Part shown: piece after piece, positions 1-10,730 of the stretch
Position numbering within the stretch: the stretch's first letter is position 1
Layout: the number at the start of each line of letters is the position of its first letter
Source: Debaryomyces hansenii CBS767
Lineage: Eukaryota; Ascomycota; Pichiomycetes; Serinales; Debaryomycetaceae
NCBI RefSeq assembly: GCF_000006445.2
Contig: NC_006047.2
Span: 1,364,001-1,428,000 of the forward strand
Reading direction: 5' to 3'
DNA length: 64,000 nt
Translations under genes and position numbers: made by a program
The notes under the pieces: generated by a model
The model's input: the letters and a program-made list of their open reading frames with translations, nothing else
The model's database searches: none
What the model was told of the DNA's origin: nothing

Positions 1-1
1 T

Positions 2-925
2 GGTGGTGTCTGTTGTATCGATGAATTTGACAAAATGAGTGACAGCACGCGGTCAGTTTTGCATGAAGTTATGGAACAACAGACTATTTCTATTGCCAAA
101 GCAGGAATTATAACCACATTGAATGCCAGAACGTCTATTTTAGCATCAGCTAATCCAATTAACTCGAGATATGATCCAAACTTACCAGTTACTTCTAACA
201 TTGATTTGCCACCTCCGTTATTGTCCAGGTTTGATTTAGTATATTTGATTTTAGATAAGGTCGATGAAAAAATTGATAGACAATTGGCCAGACATTTAAC
301 TGATATGTACCTAGAGGATATGCCAGACAAGGTTACAAATAACTTTGTCTTACCCGTTGAATTCTTAACTTCATATATTCAGTATGCAAAAGAAAATTAT
401 AATCCAGTTATGACAGAAGAAGGAAAAAACGAACTAGTCAGAGCATACGTAGAGATGAGAAAATTAGGTGATGATAGTAGGTCATCTGAACGGAGAGTTA
501 CGGCAACCACGAGACAGTTAGAATCCATGATAAGATTGTCCGAAGCACACGCCAAAATGAGATTATCTGAACGTGTCGAATTAATTGATGTCAAGGAAGC
601 AGTTAGATTAATTAAATCTGCCATTAAAGAATACGCAACGGATCCAATAACTGGTAGAATTGATATGGACATGGTACAGACTGGTACGACTGCGGCCCAA
701 AGAAAGATACAAGAGGATTTGACTCATGAAATTATGAATGTCATAGAGGAAAATAATAATTTGATAAGATTCACCGATTTAGTTGTAAAAATCAATGAGA
801 AAACATCATTCAGAGTGGAAAATCAAGATATTAATGATGCTATCAAAAGATTACAACAAGAAGGGAAAATCATTGAAGCCGGTGATAGTCACAGAAGAAC
901 AATCAGAAAAGTGGCCCTTGTGTAA
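2..925 (+). CDS. CDC54: MCM4 (CDC54) replicative helicase subunit, C-terminal part
   Basis: This is one of the six subunits of the MCM2-7 DNA helicase that is loaded at replication origins and unwinds DNA in the nucleus. The 5' part of the gene lies outside the window, so only 307 residues are visible. They open directly at the Walker B motif (CIDEFDKM, about residues 5-12 of the fragment), followed by the sensor region (ASANPINSRYDPNL) and the arginine-finger motif LLSRFD. The stretch RRVTATTRQLESMIRLSEAH and the following winged-helix C-terminus are typical of Mcm4 rather than the other five subunits. The reading frame enters open at base 2 and ends at TAA 923-925. Family assignment is firm; paralogue assignment is by recognition. 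Confidence 0.93.
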   Translation, partial: GGVCCIDEFDKMSDSTRSVLHEVMEQQTISIAKAGIITTLNARTSILASANPINSRYDPNLPVTSNIDLPPPLLSRFDLVYLILDKVDEKIDRQLARHLTDMYLEDMPDKVTNNFVLPVEFLTSYIQYAKENYNPVMTEEGKNELVRAYVEMRKLGDDSRSSERRVTATTRQLESMIRLSEAHAKMRLSERVELIDVKEAVRLIKSAIKEYATDPITGRIDMDMVQTGTTAAQRKIQEDLTHEIMNVIEENNNLIRFTDLVVKINEKTSFRVENQDINDAIKRLQQEGKIIEAGDSHRRTIRKVALV

Positions 926-1076
926 CAATCTAACGTCTAACTTATTTATTTCTTGGGTGTATTTAATTTTTTACTAATAAATGTTTTAATAATTATTTTA
1001 TCATCAGCGCCATATATTGGGTACACATTACTCCATTAATTATTATTATTGATACTATTTACATGTCTGACCGAAG

Positions 1077-1583
1077 CTACAAGAACTTGTTTGTCTCAAT
1101 TTGTGATTTATCATATTTCTGTGTTTCTGGCTCCGTAGATTCCTTTCGTATTTCATCACCATCACTTTCAGCCATTTTTAAAATTTCATCTATCTGTTCA
1201 TCTAACTCAATATCTGTAACAGTATTGTATTTATTTTTGGTTAATTTATTTACCAATTTCAATTCACGATGGATATCAACATTTTCACCTTTTTCTAATT
1301 TAGCAATTATTTCCTCCAAAATAACAAATTTTGAATTGTAAGTTTGCTCCAACGTTTCTAATTCTCTACGACTATCTATTAGCCCAACTATAGCTGTACC
1401 AAACACAATCGTTAGAAAAATAGATTTAAAGATAGGCGCTTTCACGAGATCCCTAAATGTAGGCTTCTTTCTTATTTGATTCTGAATTTCATTTGTACCT
1501 TTATGTACATTTTTAGTGTATACCTTATTTATGTTAAGGAAGCGCTTATTAGCAATACCGTATCTATGTACTAATTTGAACAT
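1077..1583 (-). CDS. INA17: Probable inner-membrane assembly complex subunit 17 (Ina17-like)
   Basis: The protein has 168 residues. The N-terminus is basic and lacks acidic residues for about 28 residues, which fits a mitochondrial presequence. One membrane segment follows (about residues 51-69, FKSIFLTIVFGTAIVGLI). A long charged helical, probably coiled-coil, segment comes next (LETLEQTYNSKFVILEEII). This layout and the motif around EEIIAKLEKGE resemble Ina17, which with Ina22 assists assembly of the peripheral stalk of mitochondrial F1Fo ATP synthase. The start is an ATG at 1581-1583. The gene converges with MCM4 and is divergent from the next gene. Small proteins of this design diverge quickly, so the name is tentative; another single-pass mitochondrial protein remains possible. 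Confidence 0.6.
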   Translation of the reverse strand: MFKLVHRYGIANKRFLNINKVYTKNVHKGTNEIQNQIRKKPTFRDLVKAPIFKSIFLTIVFGTAIVGLIDSRRELETLEQTYNSKFVILEEIIAKLEKGENVDIHRELKLVNKLTKNKYNTVTDIELDEQIDEILKMAESDGDEIRKESTEPETQKYDKSQIETNKFL

Positions 1584-1764
1584 GATATGCTAGTTGGCCC
1601 TACTTTAACATCTTCGTCTTGTTTTTTGAAGTTAACTTGAGGCTCCAAATTCATTTTCGTGGTTTGCACATAATTGATCTATGGATCGATCAATAACATC
1701 ACCTTTAACATACATAAACTTGAGCAACTCACCAGATAGATTACCAATGGTATTTTGAGCTAGC

Positions 1765-2982
1765 ATGAAAGTTCCAAAAGTTACTAGTATTCTCCTAGTT
1801 GTTTTACTTTCGCTTTCGTTTTTAAACTTTATATTAAAATATTACACTTACTTTGTCCTAATGGTTTCATCTTCCAAAAAACTAACATCCGATGCAAACG
1901 CTATTGCTCAAGAAACCGGCGACGTACCACATCCTCATGAATTATTTGTTCCATTGCTTACATTTATTCCAACAAAATCACCTGTTATTACCAGGCCATG
2001 GGTAATTTTGACAAGTAGCTTTATAGAAGAAAACTTTATCGGGTTAACTATGAGCTTTATGTTACTTTTCTATCTTGGGAAATACTTAGAGAATATGTGG
2101 GGATCAAGAGAATACTCTAAGTTTATTTTGATCAATATTGTTGTTACGAATATTTCAATTTATTTGTATTATACATTGAATTCAATAATTTTCCACTTTG
2201 ATACTGCTCCTCCAGTAGTGATATCATCTATGGGGATAAACATGGGATTATTTGTTGCCATTAAACAAAGAATTTCTAATCACTATTTCCTATTCTTCAA
2301 AGGAAACCTTAGAATACGTGTTTCGTATTTGCCATTCATTTTACTAGTTGCATGTTTCTCATTACAATTATTAAGTGACGATTTTAAGATATCATTTATT
2401 TTATGTCTCATGGATTTCATAATAAGCTGGACTTACTTACGATATTTCAAAATAGGTACAAATGAAAGACAATCCTATTTGTTGCCATTTGCGATCAACA
2501 GAAAAAAGTCCAATAAAAGCAAATTTAAATTTACACCTGTCAGTAATACTAGTAATAAGACACTTGTTATAGACAATCATACATCATCCTTGCATCTTGA
2601 TAGTACTCCATTAAGAGGTGATAGATCAGAACAATTTTCTTTTTACACTTTCTTTCCGGCTCCTTTATCTTTATTAATGAAAGTGCCTACAACATTAATC
2701 TTTAATATCTTTACTCACTATAAAATTCTAAATGAAAAAGATTTTCCGGAATACGAAGATGACGATACGGACAAGTTAATGTTTGAAGACATTGATAATT
2801 TGCAATCAAATTTATTTGGGTTATCTTCATTGAAAGGCGCTCAAGATGTTTCGCCAATTCGTAATGCTAGTTCTAAGTTGAAAACCATTTGGGACTGGCT
2901 AGTCAGTAATCAAAAGGCAAAAGTCGGGATAAAAAATAGTATGGATAAGAGAAGAAAGTTAGCATTAAAAGAATTGGAATAG
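1765..2982 (+). CDS. TMEM115/YOL107W-type Golgi membrane protein (rhomboid-like, DUF1751)
   Basis: The protein has 405 residues with several hydrophobic segments in its first 240 residues: about 9-30, 88-106, 118-140, 150-165, 188-203 and 205-225. The conserved block RPWVILTSSFIEENFIG followed by LGKYLENMWGSREYSKFILI is the signature of the TMEM115/Yol107w family. These proteins are distant, probably non-proteolytic relatives of rhomboid proteins; the human member is linked to Golgi organisation and retrograde transport. I see no rhomboid GxSG serine motif. The C-terminal third is hydrophilic and acidic, hence probably a cytosolic tail. The family call is good, while the precise role is not determined in yeast. 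Confidence 0.82.
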   Translation: MKVPKVTSILLVVLLSLSFLNFILKYYTYFVLMVSSSKKLTSDANAIAQETGDVPHPHELFVPLLTFIPTKSPVITRPWVILTSSFIEENFIGLTMSFMLLFYLGKYLENMWGSREYSKFILINIVVTNISIYLYYTLNSIIFHFDTAPPVVISSMGINMGLFVAIKQRISNHYFLFFKGNLRIRVSYLPFILLVACFSLQLLSDDFKISFILCLMDFIISWTYLRYFKIGTNERQSYLLPFAINRKKSNKSKFKFTPVSNTSNKTLVIDNHTSSLHLDSTPLRGDRSEQFSFYTFFPAPLSLLMKVPTTLIFNIFTHYKILNEKDFPEYEDDDTDKLMFEDIDNLQSNLFGLSSLKGAQDVSPIRNASSKLKTIWDWLVSNQKAKVGIKNSMDKRRKLALKELE

Positions 2983-3138
2983 AGTATGTCAATCTAGAAA
3001 TAGTTTCTGAAGTACAAAATACGAAAATATAACTTTAATGGTTTGAATAGTAAATATTTATATAACATGCATCCCTTTCCTAAGCATTAATTAAGTTTCA
3101 AGAGATTTAGTTGACATTTATTCATAAACAATCTATAA

Positions 3139-5196
3139 TCACGGATCCTGAGTATCATTTAAATTATGCTCTTTCAAACAATTTTTAACGTAACTCAATA
3201 GTAAATCATTTCTATCATACCATTCATTAGTAAAATCATTAAGGTTGTAATTGTATCTAATATTCTGTATCAAGTACTCAATTTGGTTATAATTTTCTAA
3301 TATTAACCATTCTTTAATGGATAGTAAATACCATATTGAGGATTTTCTGAATCTTGTTAATCCTACAATGCTATTATTTTTATTTACCGATAATTTGTTA
3401 GGATTAACATAATATCCTTCTTCTTCATTGCTCTCTTTTACTTCTTCTTCTTCGGCATTGTCTTTTTCGTTGCTCTGATTCTCCGTGTCTTCGTGAATTT
3501 CTTTGCCTGTCTCTAATTTGGACATATCAATCAAGCCTTTGTTCTGGTCGTTTAAAAGAATACACTTACCGAAATGATATCCTAGTCTCTCATATAATAA
3601 TGCTCGTATTACTTGCAGTTTTTGATTATTACCTACCAAATGACTATCGAATTCATTAATACACTTACAAAGGTACTTTTCGATTAAATCATTCCACCAC
3701 CAAGAAATATTGAATGTGGAACACATGCAAAGAAGTAGCTCAATAATAACTAATAAAGTTTTAATATTATAGCTTCTTAAGTTTAATCTAGATTTAAATG
3801 TGTAAGACAAGTTATCCAAGTAAGGTTCAATTATATCATGTCTAATTTTTCTTAGCGTATTTCTGTCGGGTCTTGTTGTGGTTTGATTAATCTGTTGAGT
3901 TTGGGTCAACAACAACGACACAATACACATTTCCTGAGTAGAGGCAACATAAACCCATGCTTTGTCATTAGTGTAATCCTTTCTGATTAATTCATACGTC
4001 GAGTATGCATACTTGAAATCTTTTAATATCAATGACCAGTCTGCCAATTTACGAATTTTTTGTTCTGCTGAATGCTTATGATAATAATTTTCGTTATAAT
4101 TGAATGATGATTCCGAAAAGGAATTTGAATTCAGATTCGATGGCGAGTCATTATTGTTAAAAAGTTTCTTGGAAACCGAAAAGAATCTGCCTGCAATTGA
4201 TTTTTTGGGAGCTAGTATTTGATCGTCCCAAATCCTTATCTTTTTCTCCATGTGTGGTATTAAGAATCGGTTGATATATTCATATACTTTGGTTCGAATA
4301 ATCAAATCGATCTTTTCTGGTATGTTTAAGAAATCCTTCTCTATTGTTTGGATCTTGGACGTCTGCTGCAAAGAAATGCGCTGTAAATCTTCCTCAATTG
4401 TGGAGTTTTCGTTTTTGAATAACTTTACAAATTCCTCTTCATTAATACCACTGACCAGCCCTTCTATGGGTATGCAAGTAGTCTGGATGTTTAGCTGGGC
4501 CTTAATCTCATTCTGGAAGTTTAATAACTCGCTATCGGATGTTTTTTGCGGGTCGTGGAGTATGAAGACGTGCATCAATAAATCATCTATCAGGAAATAC
4601 TTTGGGAAATTGAAATTCCGAAACTCCACTATCGACTTCCGTAAGCTCTCTATAGTTTCGGTATGGAAATCAATCACAAACACCTGCGAAATCGGATGGT
4701 TGAACGTCTCAAACGGAACTATCTTGTTCGACGTAATGATTTTGTTGAAAAAATTAACATACAAATCATACTGGTGGGTCTTGCACGACGCCATGTGCTT
4801 CAACAACATCTCCAACGACGAAATGCTGAATAACAGGGGCATTTTTCCCCCAGATCTGGCCCCTCCGTTGCCTGGCCCCGTCGTCGTGCTCCATGAAGCA
4901 TTGATCACCGACAATAGCTCCGGTAGAGACGGTTCAAACCGAACAGGAAAACTAGGATAGCTCTTGGTAATAAGCTGCGTGTTGGTTATCCGAAATATCT
5001 GATTCGGTACGTGATACTTCGCATTGTTACCGTACGCTTTCAAGATCAGCAATATCGAGGTGCTTTCGTCCTTCAACACCGTCTGCACCATCACATCCGC
5101 ATTATACGACGACTGCACCGAAATCAACGGCGAGAAACTGTGGTGTAGCAAATTCTGTCTCGCGGTATACGGGTCTAGCCCTTCAGGATAATCCAT
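3139..5196 (-). CDS. TRS85: TRAPPIII subunit Trs85 (autophagy / vesicle tethering)
   Basis: The 685-residue protein is close in length to Saccharomyces Trs85. Trs85 is the subunit specific to the TRAPPIII complex, a guanine-nucleotide exchange factor for the Rab Ypt1 in autophagy and the Cvt pathway. The recognisable core is IRTKVYEYINRFLIPHMEKK followed by an RFFSVSKKLF element, a conserved Trs85/TRAPPC8 block at about residues 300-345. The C-terminal part is helical with a low-complexity acidic insert (about residues 567-595). The start is an ATG at 5194-5196 and the first 30 residues are conserved-looking. The gene is convergent with the TMEM115-type gene and divergent from RAX2, sharing a 660-bp promoter region with it. 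Confidence 0.87.
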   Translation of the reverse strand: MDYPEGLDPYTARQNLLHHSFSPLISVQSSYNADVMVQTVLKDESTSILLILKAYGNNAKYHVPNQIFRITNTQLITKSYPSFPVRFEPSLPELLSVINASWSTTTGPGNGGARSGGKMPLLFSISSLEMLLKHMASCKTHQYDLYVNFFNKIITSNKIVPFETFNHPISQVFVIDFHTETIESLRKSIVEFRNFNFPKYFLIDDLLMHVFILHDPQKTSDSELLNFQNEIKAQLNIQTTCIPIEGLVSGINEEEFVKLFKNENSTIEEDLQRISLQQTSKIQTIEKDFLNIPEKIDLIIRTKVYEYINRFLIPHMEKKIRIWDDQILAPKKSIAGRFFSVSKKLFNNNDSPSNLNSNSFSESSFNYNENYYHKHSAEQKIRKLADWSLILKDFKYAYSTYELIRKDYTNDKAWVYVASTQEMCIVSLLLTQTQQINQTTTRPDRNTLRKIRHDIIEPYLDNLSYTFKSRLNLRSYNIKTLLVIIELLLCMCSTFNISWWWNDLIEKYLCKCINEFDSHLVGNNQKLQVIRALLYERLGYHFGKCILLNDQNKGLIDMSKLETGKEIHEDTENQSNEKDNAEEEEVKESNEEEGYYVNPNKLSVNKNNSIVGLTRFRKSSIWYLLSIKEWLILENYNQIEYLIQNIRYNYNLNDFTNEWYDRNDLLLSYVKNCLKEHNLNDTQDP

Positions 5197-5859
5197 AATA
5201 TGCTAAAACTCCTCGTGGTACTTCTTACTATGGACTTGTATCATCATTCATATCCAGGTCCTAACCTGCAAATCTGGTTCTTAGATTCAACCTGTAAATT
5301 TCCTCAGGGAAAACCCGCGTGTTTTTTCTTTCTTTCTTTTTGGCACTTTTGTCAACAAACGGTAAGATCAATTAAGCGAGGTCTCAGACGAGAATGGCGA
5401 AATTGGTTTTAAACAAGCGATTACAGCCCGTATTATGAAACTTATTAATACGACAAAGGATGCAGCATGTCATTGGTATCCTCTGATTTGGTCTGGGTCG
5501 TTTATTGTAGTATTTGACGATGATTTGGACCGGTATTTTTGGAGTGTAATTCCATCTGAAAATATTTTGTGCGTCGTTACCAAAAATTTGTAGTAAACAC
5601 CACTTAGAGCAAATCGTCTAATAATATAATATAATAAATATAAATAATTTTATTGGAAGGTAGCAAAGAGACGATATATTGGAATAGAAACAAACGAATT
5701 GTGCTAGGACAAGATTAATTTATAAGAATACGTCGACAGAAAAGCACATTGAAACTTCGATTTGAGTTTAATTGTAATTTTGACAGATTTTTTAGGAGGG
5801 GACATTGATAACTAGAGAACGAGAGATAACAACAAAAAAATAAAATAGCCGTATTTATA
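5197..5859. promoter_or_regulatory. Divergent intergenic region TRS85 / RAX2
   Basis: The 663 bases between two divergently transcribed genes must hold both promoters. I see a pyrimidine-rich stretch near 5328-5345 and an AT-rich TATA-like tract at about 5620-5652 on the RAX2 side. A 70-codon open frame at 5200-5412 has no recognisable content. No RNA gene or repeat is evident. Confidence 0.4.
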
Positions 5860-8800
5860 ATGTTGGGGGTGTTTATTTACGGGAGAATATATCAGATAAT
5901 ATTGATAGTTGCGTACGTAGGGATGGTACGGGCAGCGATCTTCGAATCGATCGAACAGCCGACGTTGAATTTTGATGATTTTGGTGATAGAATAGGGTTA
6001 TTTGGGTCTTACGACGGGATATCGCTCTACGCGTATCAGAATGCATCGGCTTTCTTGGAGATTGGCGAATCGCAAGAGGATGGCCATCAGAACATGTACA
6101 TTCGAAACCCTGTAAATAATAATAACTTACAACTAGCATCATTCGATGGAGGAGTAACCCAAATGATGCAACTATCGGACGAAACCTTGATAATAAACGG
6201 TAATTTCACCATGTTTAACAATAATAGTATACAAAGCCCCATAATTTACAATATAACTAGCCAGGAGGCCGCGTCAATATTTCCTACTTCCAGCAATGAT
6301 GGCACGCCTACTATCAAAAACGGGGATGTCAAGACTATCTTTATTGATGGCGGATTGGTATACATGGGGGGTGATTTTGAGTTCAACAATACTCACGGAG
6401 TCGCCCTTTACAACTTGACCTCTAAGGAGTTGAAGACCACTTTATTTAAAGGGTTTGGTAAGAATTCCTCTGTCAATGCCATCGCAAAGATCTTTGATGA
6501 AAAAAATGACGATGAAAGCCATGGGTCTATAATATTTGGAGGCGAATTTACCGATCTAGGACTCGGTGATTTACTCAAGCATAACGTGACAAAGAATGCC
6601 ACCAACTCCTCCCTAATCACTGCCGAACAACAAGTTTCCTTAAAATACGGAACCTTCACAAACGACAATGGTGATGGTGATGAAAGTTCCTTAATATGTC
6701 CTCTGTCTAATGTCGGCTGGTCGCTAATTGCGAATCAAGGAGGACAATGGGCGGTTGAGTTACCAGACGAAATGAAAGGTATACTGCCCACAAAAGCACG
6801 TTTATATGTTCCTGAAGGTGCCGATGGTGTCAAGACGTTTAGAATTTATTCTTATCCAAATAATGGTATTATGAATCTCTCTTATATTGATCCAAGTACG
6901 AATGAGTTGACATATTGTGATGCGTGGTGTCCATTACTTACTGTATCAGATTTAAAAAACGCAACTGAAGAAAACAAAGAATACGCCGAAGAATTCTCGG
7001 ATGATGATACCTATGTCGATTCTGATGATGGTTCATTTACCAATTATTATGATCCATCAACGAAGACAAAAACTCTTGGTTATAGCGCTAATTTTCAGGA
7101 ATTTTCCTTTGAGAATAGCATAAGCATTGATAAAGTTGCCGTTACTATTCTAGACTGGTATGGCTCAAAAGGGAAATTATCCGGTTTTGAATTATATCTG
7201 AATTCTATTACTGCCTATGGTAATGATACATTGAATTCTCCCAACTGTGATAGTGATGATAGCGATACTGAAAATAATTTTTCTGAAATTAACGAAGGCA
7301 CCTGGAATTCTGTCAAATCTGTGAGTAATCAACCTCTTTCTGATACTGACTATCTAGTATCAGTTCTTGATTCAGATTCAAATTCAAAACCAAGTATCAC
7401 ATTATACCCGAACATTTCATATTCTGGTAACTACTCTATAATAATGACCACTCCAGGTTGTGTTAATGATGACTCGTGCGACCTAAGATCTATTGTTAAT
7501 GTCTCCGTTATTGACAATGATGATAAAATTTTGTCGTCACAGCTCATCTACCAAAATAATGATTATGATAAATTTGATTATCTATATTACGGAAAATTAG
7601 ATGGATCAACCACTAAAGATGGTAGTAATAAAATTGAGATTACATATCATGATTCTATTATACCTGATACGAATCAATCTTGGGTTGTTGTTGATAAGGT
7701 CAGTGCAGATATCGTGTCTCTAGATGACCAGTATAGCCAAAACATGACTCATAATAATTCTAATAAGCATAAATATGAATTAGCCTATATCAAACTTAAT
7801 GGTTTGTTTGAATATTCATTGGCCAATTTCTCTAATTTTAGAGAAGAACTAGTTTCATATAAGCAAGGAAACAAAACCATTATTAATACCAAAAATGACT
7901 TCGTGGGAAATTCGTCAATAAATTTGCTAAGCTCTAAATTATCTGACAGTTCCATTATTAACCAAATGACGTTATATAATTCTTCTGAACTGTCCAACTT
8001 GTTGGTTTTGGGTGAGTTTGAATCAAAGAATTTGAGCCTAACAAACAATAATTTCATTAGTTTATCCATTAACAGGTATAACACGACATCAAATGAGTCA
8101 GAAACTTCTAGTTCCGATTATAAATTAAGGAAAAGAGACACATCATCTACTATTAATGGCGCAACCTTTAATGATTCTATTTCCAAAATATTTAATTTCA
8201 ATGACGATTTGATATTTTTGGGTAGATACAGCATGGATAATAACGACAATTCATCGGTTGAACTTACTAACATATCAAATGGAAATGAATCAACCTCGTC
8301 GATAAATAATTTTGCTGTTTATTCTGATAATGAATGGTATGGTTTTGGGAATGATTTTATTGATGTTAATTTTGATCAATTCACCAATTTGACAGTTAAC
8401 GATATAGAGATGTTCATATTATCTTCTTCTTCATCCGGAGATACCAAAGTCTGGGATAATTCTAATTTTAAGTGGATTGAGAATAACGAATATCTTTTAA
8501 ATATATCTCATGCCATGAACTTAAACTCCAAACAGCAAATATTAATTGGAACATCATTTTCCATTATGGAATATTATAATAATGATCAACTGTTGCTTAA
8601 AAATAATAACAATTTCAGCAGCTATAATTTTAATATAAATGAAAAAAATTATCGTATAGACAATTCGCTCTATATTAACGACTCACTTATTGTTGTTGGT
8701 GGTAATTTTAAAACATCTTCCGACGTTGTCAATATTGGGTTTATTGATAATACTGGTAAAAATAAAACAATCTCACCTTTAAATGGCAAAATAAATTGGG

Positions 8801-9912
8801 ACGAAAATACGACAATAGACTCATTATATACGGATTCTAATTACTTATTTATCGGCACTAATGGTTCAGTGGAGATTAATGAGTCGACAAATTTGACAGG
8901 AATAATCATATATGACATGAAACATAATGCATTCACTAAATTTCAACCTGCTGAACTTTCGAATAATGGAAATTCAATCTCGATAAACTCAATAGTCTTG
9001 TATGACAAAAGCAATAAATTATTAGTTGGTGGAAATTTCTCGCAGGCTGGTTCTCTAGATTGTACGGCATTATGTCTATATGATCTTGATAATACCAGGT
9101 GGACAAATCCATTCGGTGATAGTGACGACACACTAGACGGGGTTGTCACTAATATTAAATTCCATAAATCAGATGAAGTCTTGATCAGTGGCAATTTAAC
9201 CTACAATGGCGATAAGAGTAATTTTATTACCTACAAGTTCGGCGAATCTTCTGCTAACTCGATTTCAAAACTTAACAAATTGGGATCCAAGCATTTTGTT
9301 GAGAATTTCATTATTTCGGGAATGGATAACAAAGATTTAGACGGAGGTATGGTTGCATACGGTTCAGACTTTATATATGGATATGACGGTTCAAAATGGA
9401 CAAGAATAGATAAAGAAATCAAATATTCTTCTGATACGAAATTCACGGCATTAACATTGTTGGATTTGGAAAAAGCTAATTCTAAAAATAAGGAAGCCTA
9501 TTTTGATAAAAACAAAGTCTTAATTGTATCTGGTGCATTTGAGCTATCCGACTATGGGCTCGTAAATGCTGCATTATATGATGGTACGAACTGGACACCA
9601 TATATTTATTCATCGAGAAATAACAAACTAGGTGAAATTACAACGATCTTAATAAAGGACGATATACGGTTTCAATCGCTGGATGATCTTCTGTCCCCTA
9701 AAAATTTATCTGAAGGGAAGGTTGTGGGTATATCACTAGCTTGCGCTTTGGGGTCTACTACTCTCATAGGTTTGTTATATATAATCCCCTTCCTTGCCTT
9801 GTCGAGAAAAAATAAGGAACATGATAACAGTCAGCGGATTCAAGAAAATGACATGATGAATGCTGTTAACCCAACTGACTTATTACATGAAATTGATTTA
9901 CAGAGAAACTAA
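5860..9912 (+). CDS. RAX2: Rax2, bud-site / polarity landmark membrane protein
   Basis: This 1350-residue protein has an N-terminal signal peptide (about residues 1-25). A very large N-glycosylation-rich extracytoplasmic domain follows, with dozens of N-x-S/T sites and several kelch/β-propeller-like blocks. There is one membrane span (about 1288-1314, ending IIPFLALSRK) and a short cytosolic tail. The block MNLSYIDPSTNELTYCDAWC is the classic Rax2 segment. In Saccharomyces, Rax2 partners Rax1 to mark previous division sites for bipolar budding; in Candida it is a stable polarity mark of hyphae. A dibasic KR near residue 758 might be a processing site. In-frame CTG codons at 6784 and 7198 probably read as serine. 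The identification is solid from architecture plus the conserved block. Confidence 0.93.
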   Translation: MLGVFIYGRIYQIILIVAYVGMVRAAIFESIEQPTLNFDDFGDRIGLFGSYDGISLYAYQNASAFLEIGESQEDGHQNMYIRNPVNNNNLQLASFDGGVTQMMQLSDETLIINGNFTMFNNNSIQSPIIYNITSQEAASIFPTSSNDGTPTIKNGDVKTIFIDGGLVYMGGDFEFNNTHGVALYNLTSKELKTTLFKGFGKNSSVNAIAKIFDEKNDDESHGSIIFGGEFTDLGLGDLLKHNVTKNATNSSLITAEQQVSLKYGTFTNDNGDGDESSLICPLSNVGWSLIANQGGQWAVELPDEMKGILPTKARLYVPEGADGVKTFRIYSYPNNGIMNLSYIDPSTNELTYCDAWCPLLTVSDLKNATEENKEYAEEFSDDDTYVDSDDGSFTNYYDPSTKTKTLGYSANFQEFSFENSISIDKVAVTILDWYGSKGKLSGFELYLNSITAYGNDTLNSPNCDSDDSDTENNFSEINEGTWNSVKSVSNQPLSDTDYLVSVLDSDSNSKPSITLYPNISYSGNYSIIMTTPGCVNDDSCDLRSIVNVSVIDNDDKILSSQLIYQNNDYDKFDYLYYGKLDGSTTKDGSNKIEITYHDSIIPDTNQSWVVVDKVSADIVSLDDQYSQNMTHNNSNKHKYELAYIKLNGLFEYSLANFSNFREELVSYKQGNKTIINTKNDFVGNSSINLLSSKLSDSSIINQMTLYNSSELSNLLVLGEFESKNLSLTNNNFISLSINRYNTTSNESETSSSDYKLRKRDTSSTINGATFNDSISKIFNFNDDLIFLGRYSMDNNDNSSVELTNISNGNESTSSINNFAVYSDNEWYGFGNDFIDVNFDQFTNLTVNDIEMFILSSSSSGDTKVWDNSNFKWIENNEYLLNISHAMNLNSKQQILIGTSFSIMEYYNNDQLLLKNNNNFSSYNFNINEKNYRIDNSLYINDSLIVVGGNFKTSSDVVNIGFIDNTGKNKTISPLNGKINWDENTTIDSLYTDSNYLFIGTNGSVEINESTNLTGIIIYDMKHNAFTKFQPAELSNNGNSISINSIVLYDKSNKLLVGGNFSQAGSLDCTALCLYDLDNTRWTNPFGDSDDTLDGVVTNIKFHKSDEVLISGNLTYNGDKSNFITYKFGESSANSISKLNKLGSKHFVENFIISGMDNKDLDGGMVAYGSDFIYGYDGSKWTRIDKEIKYSSDTKFTALTLLDLEKANSKNKEAYFDKNKVLIVSGAFELSDYGLVNAALYDGTNWTPYIYSSRNNKLGEITTILIKDDIRFQSLDDLLSPKNLSEGKVVGISLACALGSTTLIGLLYIIPFLALSRKNKEHDNSQRIQENDMMNAVNPTDLLHEIDLQRN

Positions 9913-10730
9913 TGACCTTATTTTCATGTATTAAAAGATTATTTAATTTATTTAATCAAATACAACATATCAATAATTTAGAGGCAACGCAGAGTAAATT
10001 CTTCTGTTTTAATTTTACTCGATTCTATTATTTAACCCGGGTACTGTAATATTGGTGGTCTAGTCAAATATCTGAGTTGCATCATATATTATTATTGTAG
10101 TTCATATTTGTTCTTCAATGTTACAGATTTGCAATTAAGTGTGATTAATGTAAATTATAATCAAATTATGAAAACTCAAAGTATACCATTTAAGAATATT
10201 TGCGATTTAAAATATGCTTATATAGAGAAAAATACTCTTGCGGTAGTCTAGTTTACCGTGATAAACTTTAATCAAGAATTGATAAGATAATACAAGGTCC
10301 TCATCTATCACACCTTACAACAATATGAAGTGAACTTCTCCTTTTATGTTCTATTGTCCTTACAGAACTTAGCGTAACTTCTTTTCAGTCTCTACCAATT
10401 GAAATTAATTTCCTTAATTAGATGTAGACAACTATATTTGGGAATACTAACCTTTATTTTCTCTAGTTCAATTTTGTTTCATATCAATGATAAAAGGACA
10501 AGTGATACCGTAATTCTACACAATGTTTAGAAACATTCTCAGGCTGCACACTTTATTTTATAAATACAATATAACCTTTATAAGTAGCTTCATGACTAAA
10601 CAGATTACTCTTTATTTAGTTCCTAAACCCCTTTAATTTCTCTTAAGAGATTCACAGAAACTCGTTTGCAATCGTGTAGCTTGTATAGTGTATGTATATT
10701 AGAGCATTATCACTTTAAGTCTTCAAGGGT
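9913..10730. other. AT-rich spacer between RAX2 and tRNA-Trp
   Basis: About 820 bases hold no credible ORF. I looked for a solo LTR, which is common next to yeast tRNA genes, but found no convincing TG...CA-bounded repeat or target duplication. A short palindrome-like TCTCTTAAGAGATT lies near 10638. Otherwise nothing can be called here. Confidence 0.5.

Noticed and set aside
4250..4960. 236-codon plus-strand frame inside TRS85
   Set aside because: It is antisense to well-conserved TRS85 sequence and has no conserved content.
9913..10730. Solo LTR of a Ty-like element next to tRNA-Trp
   Set aside because: No matching terminal repeats, target-site duplication or polymerase remnants could be found by eye.
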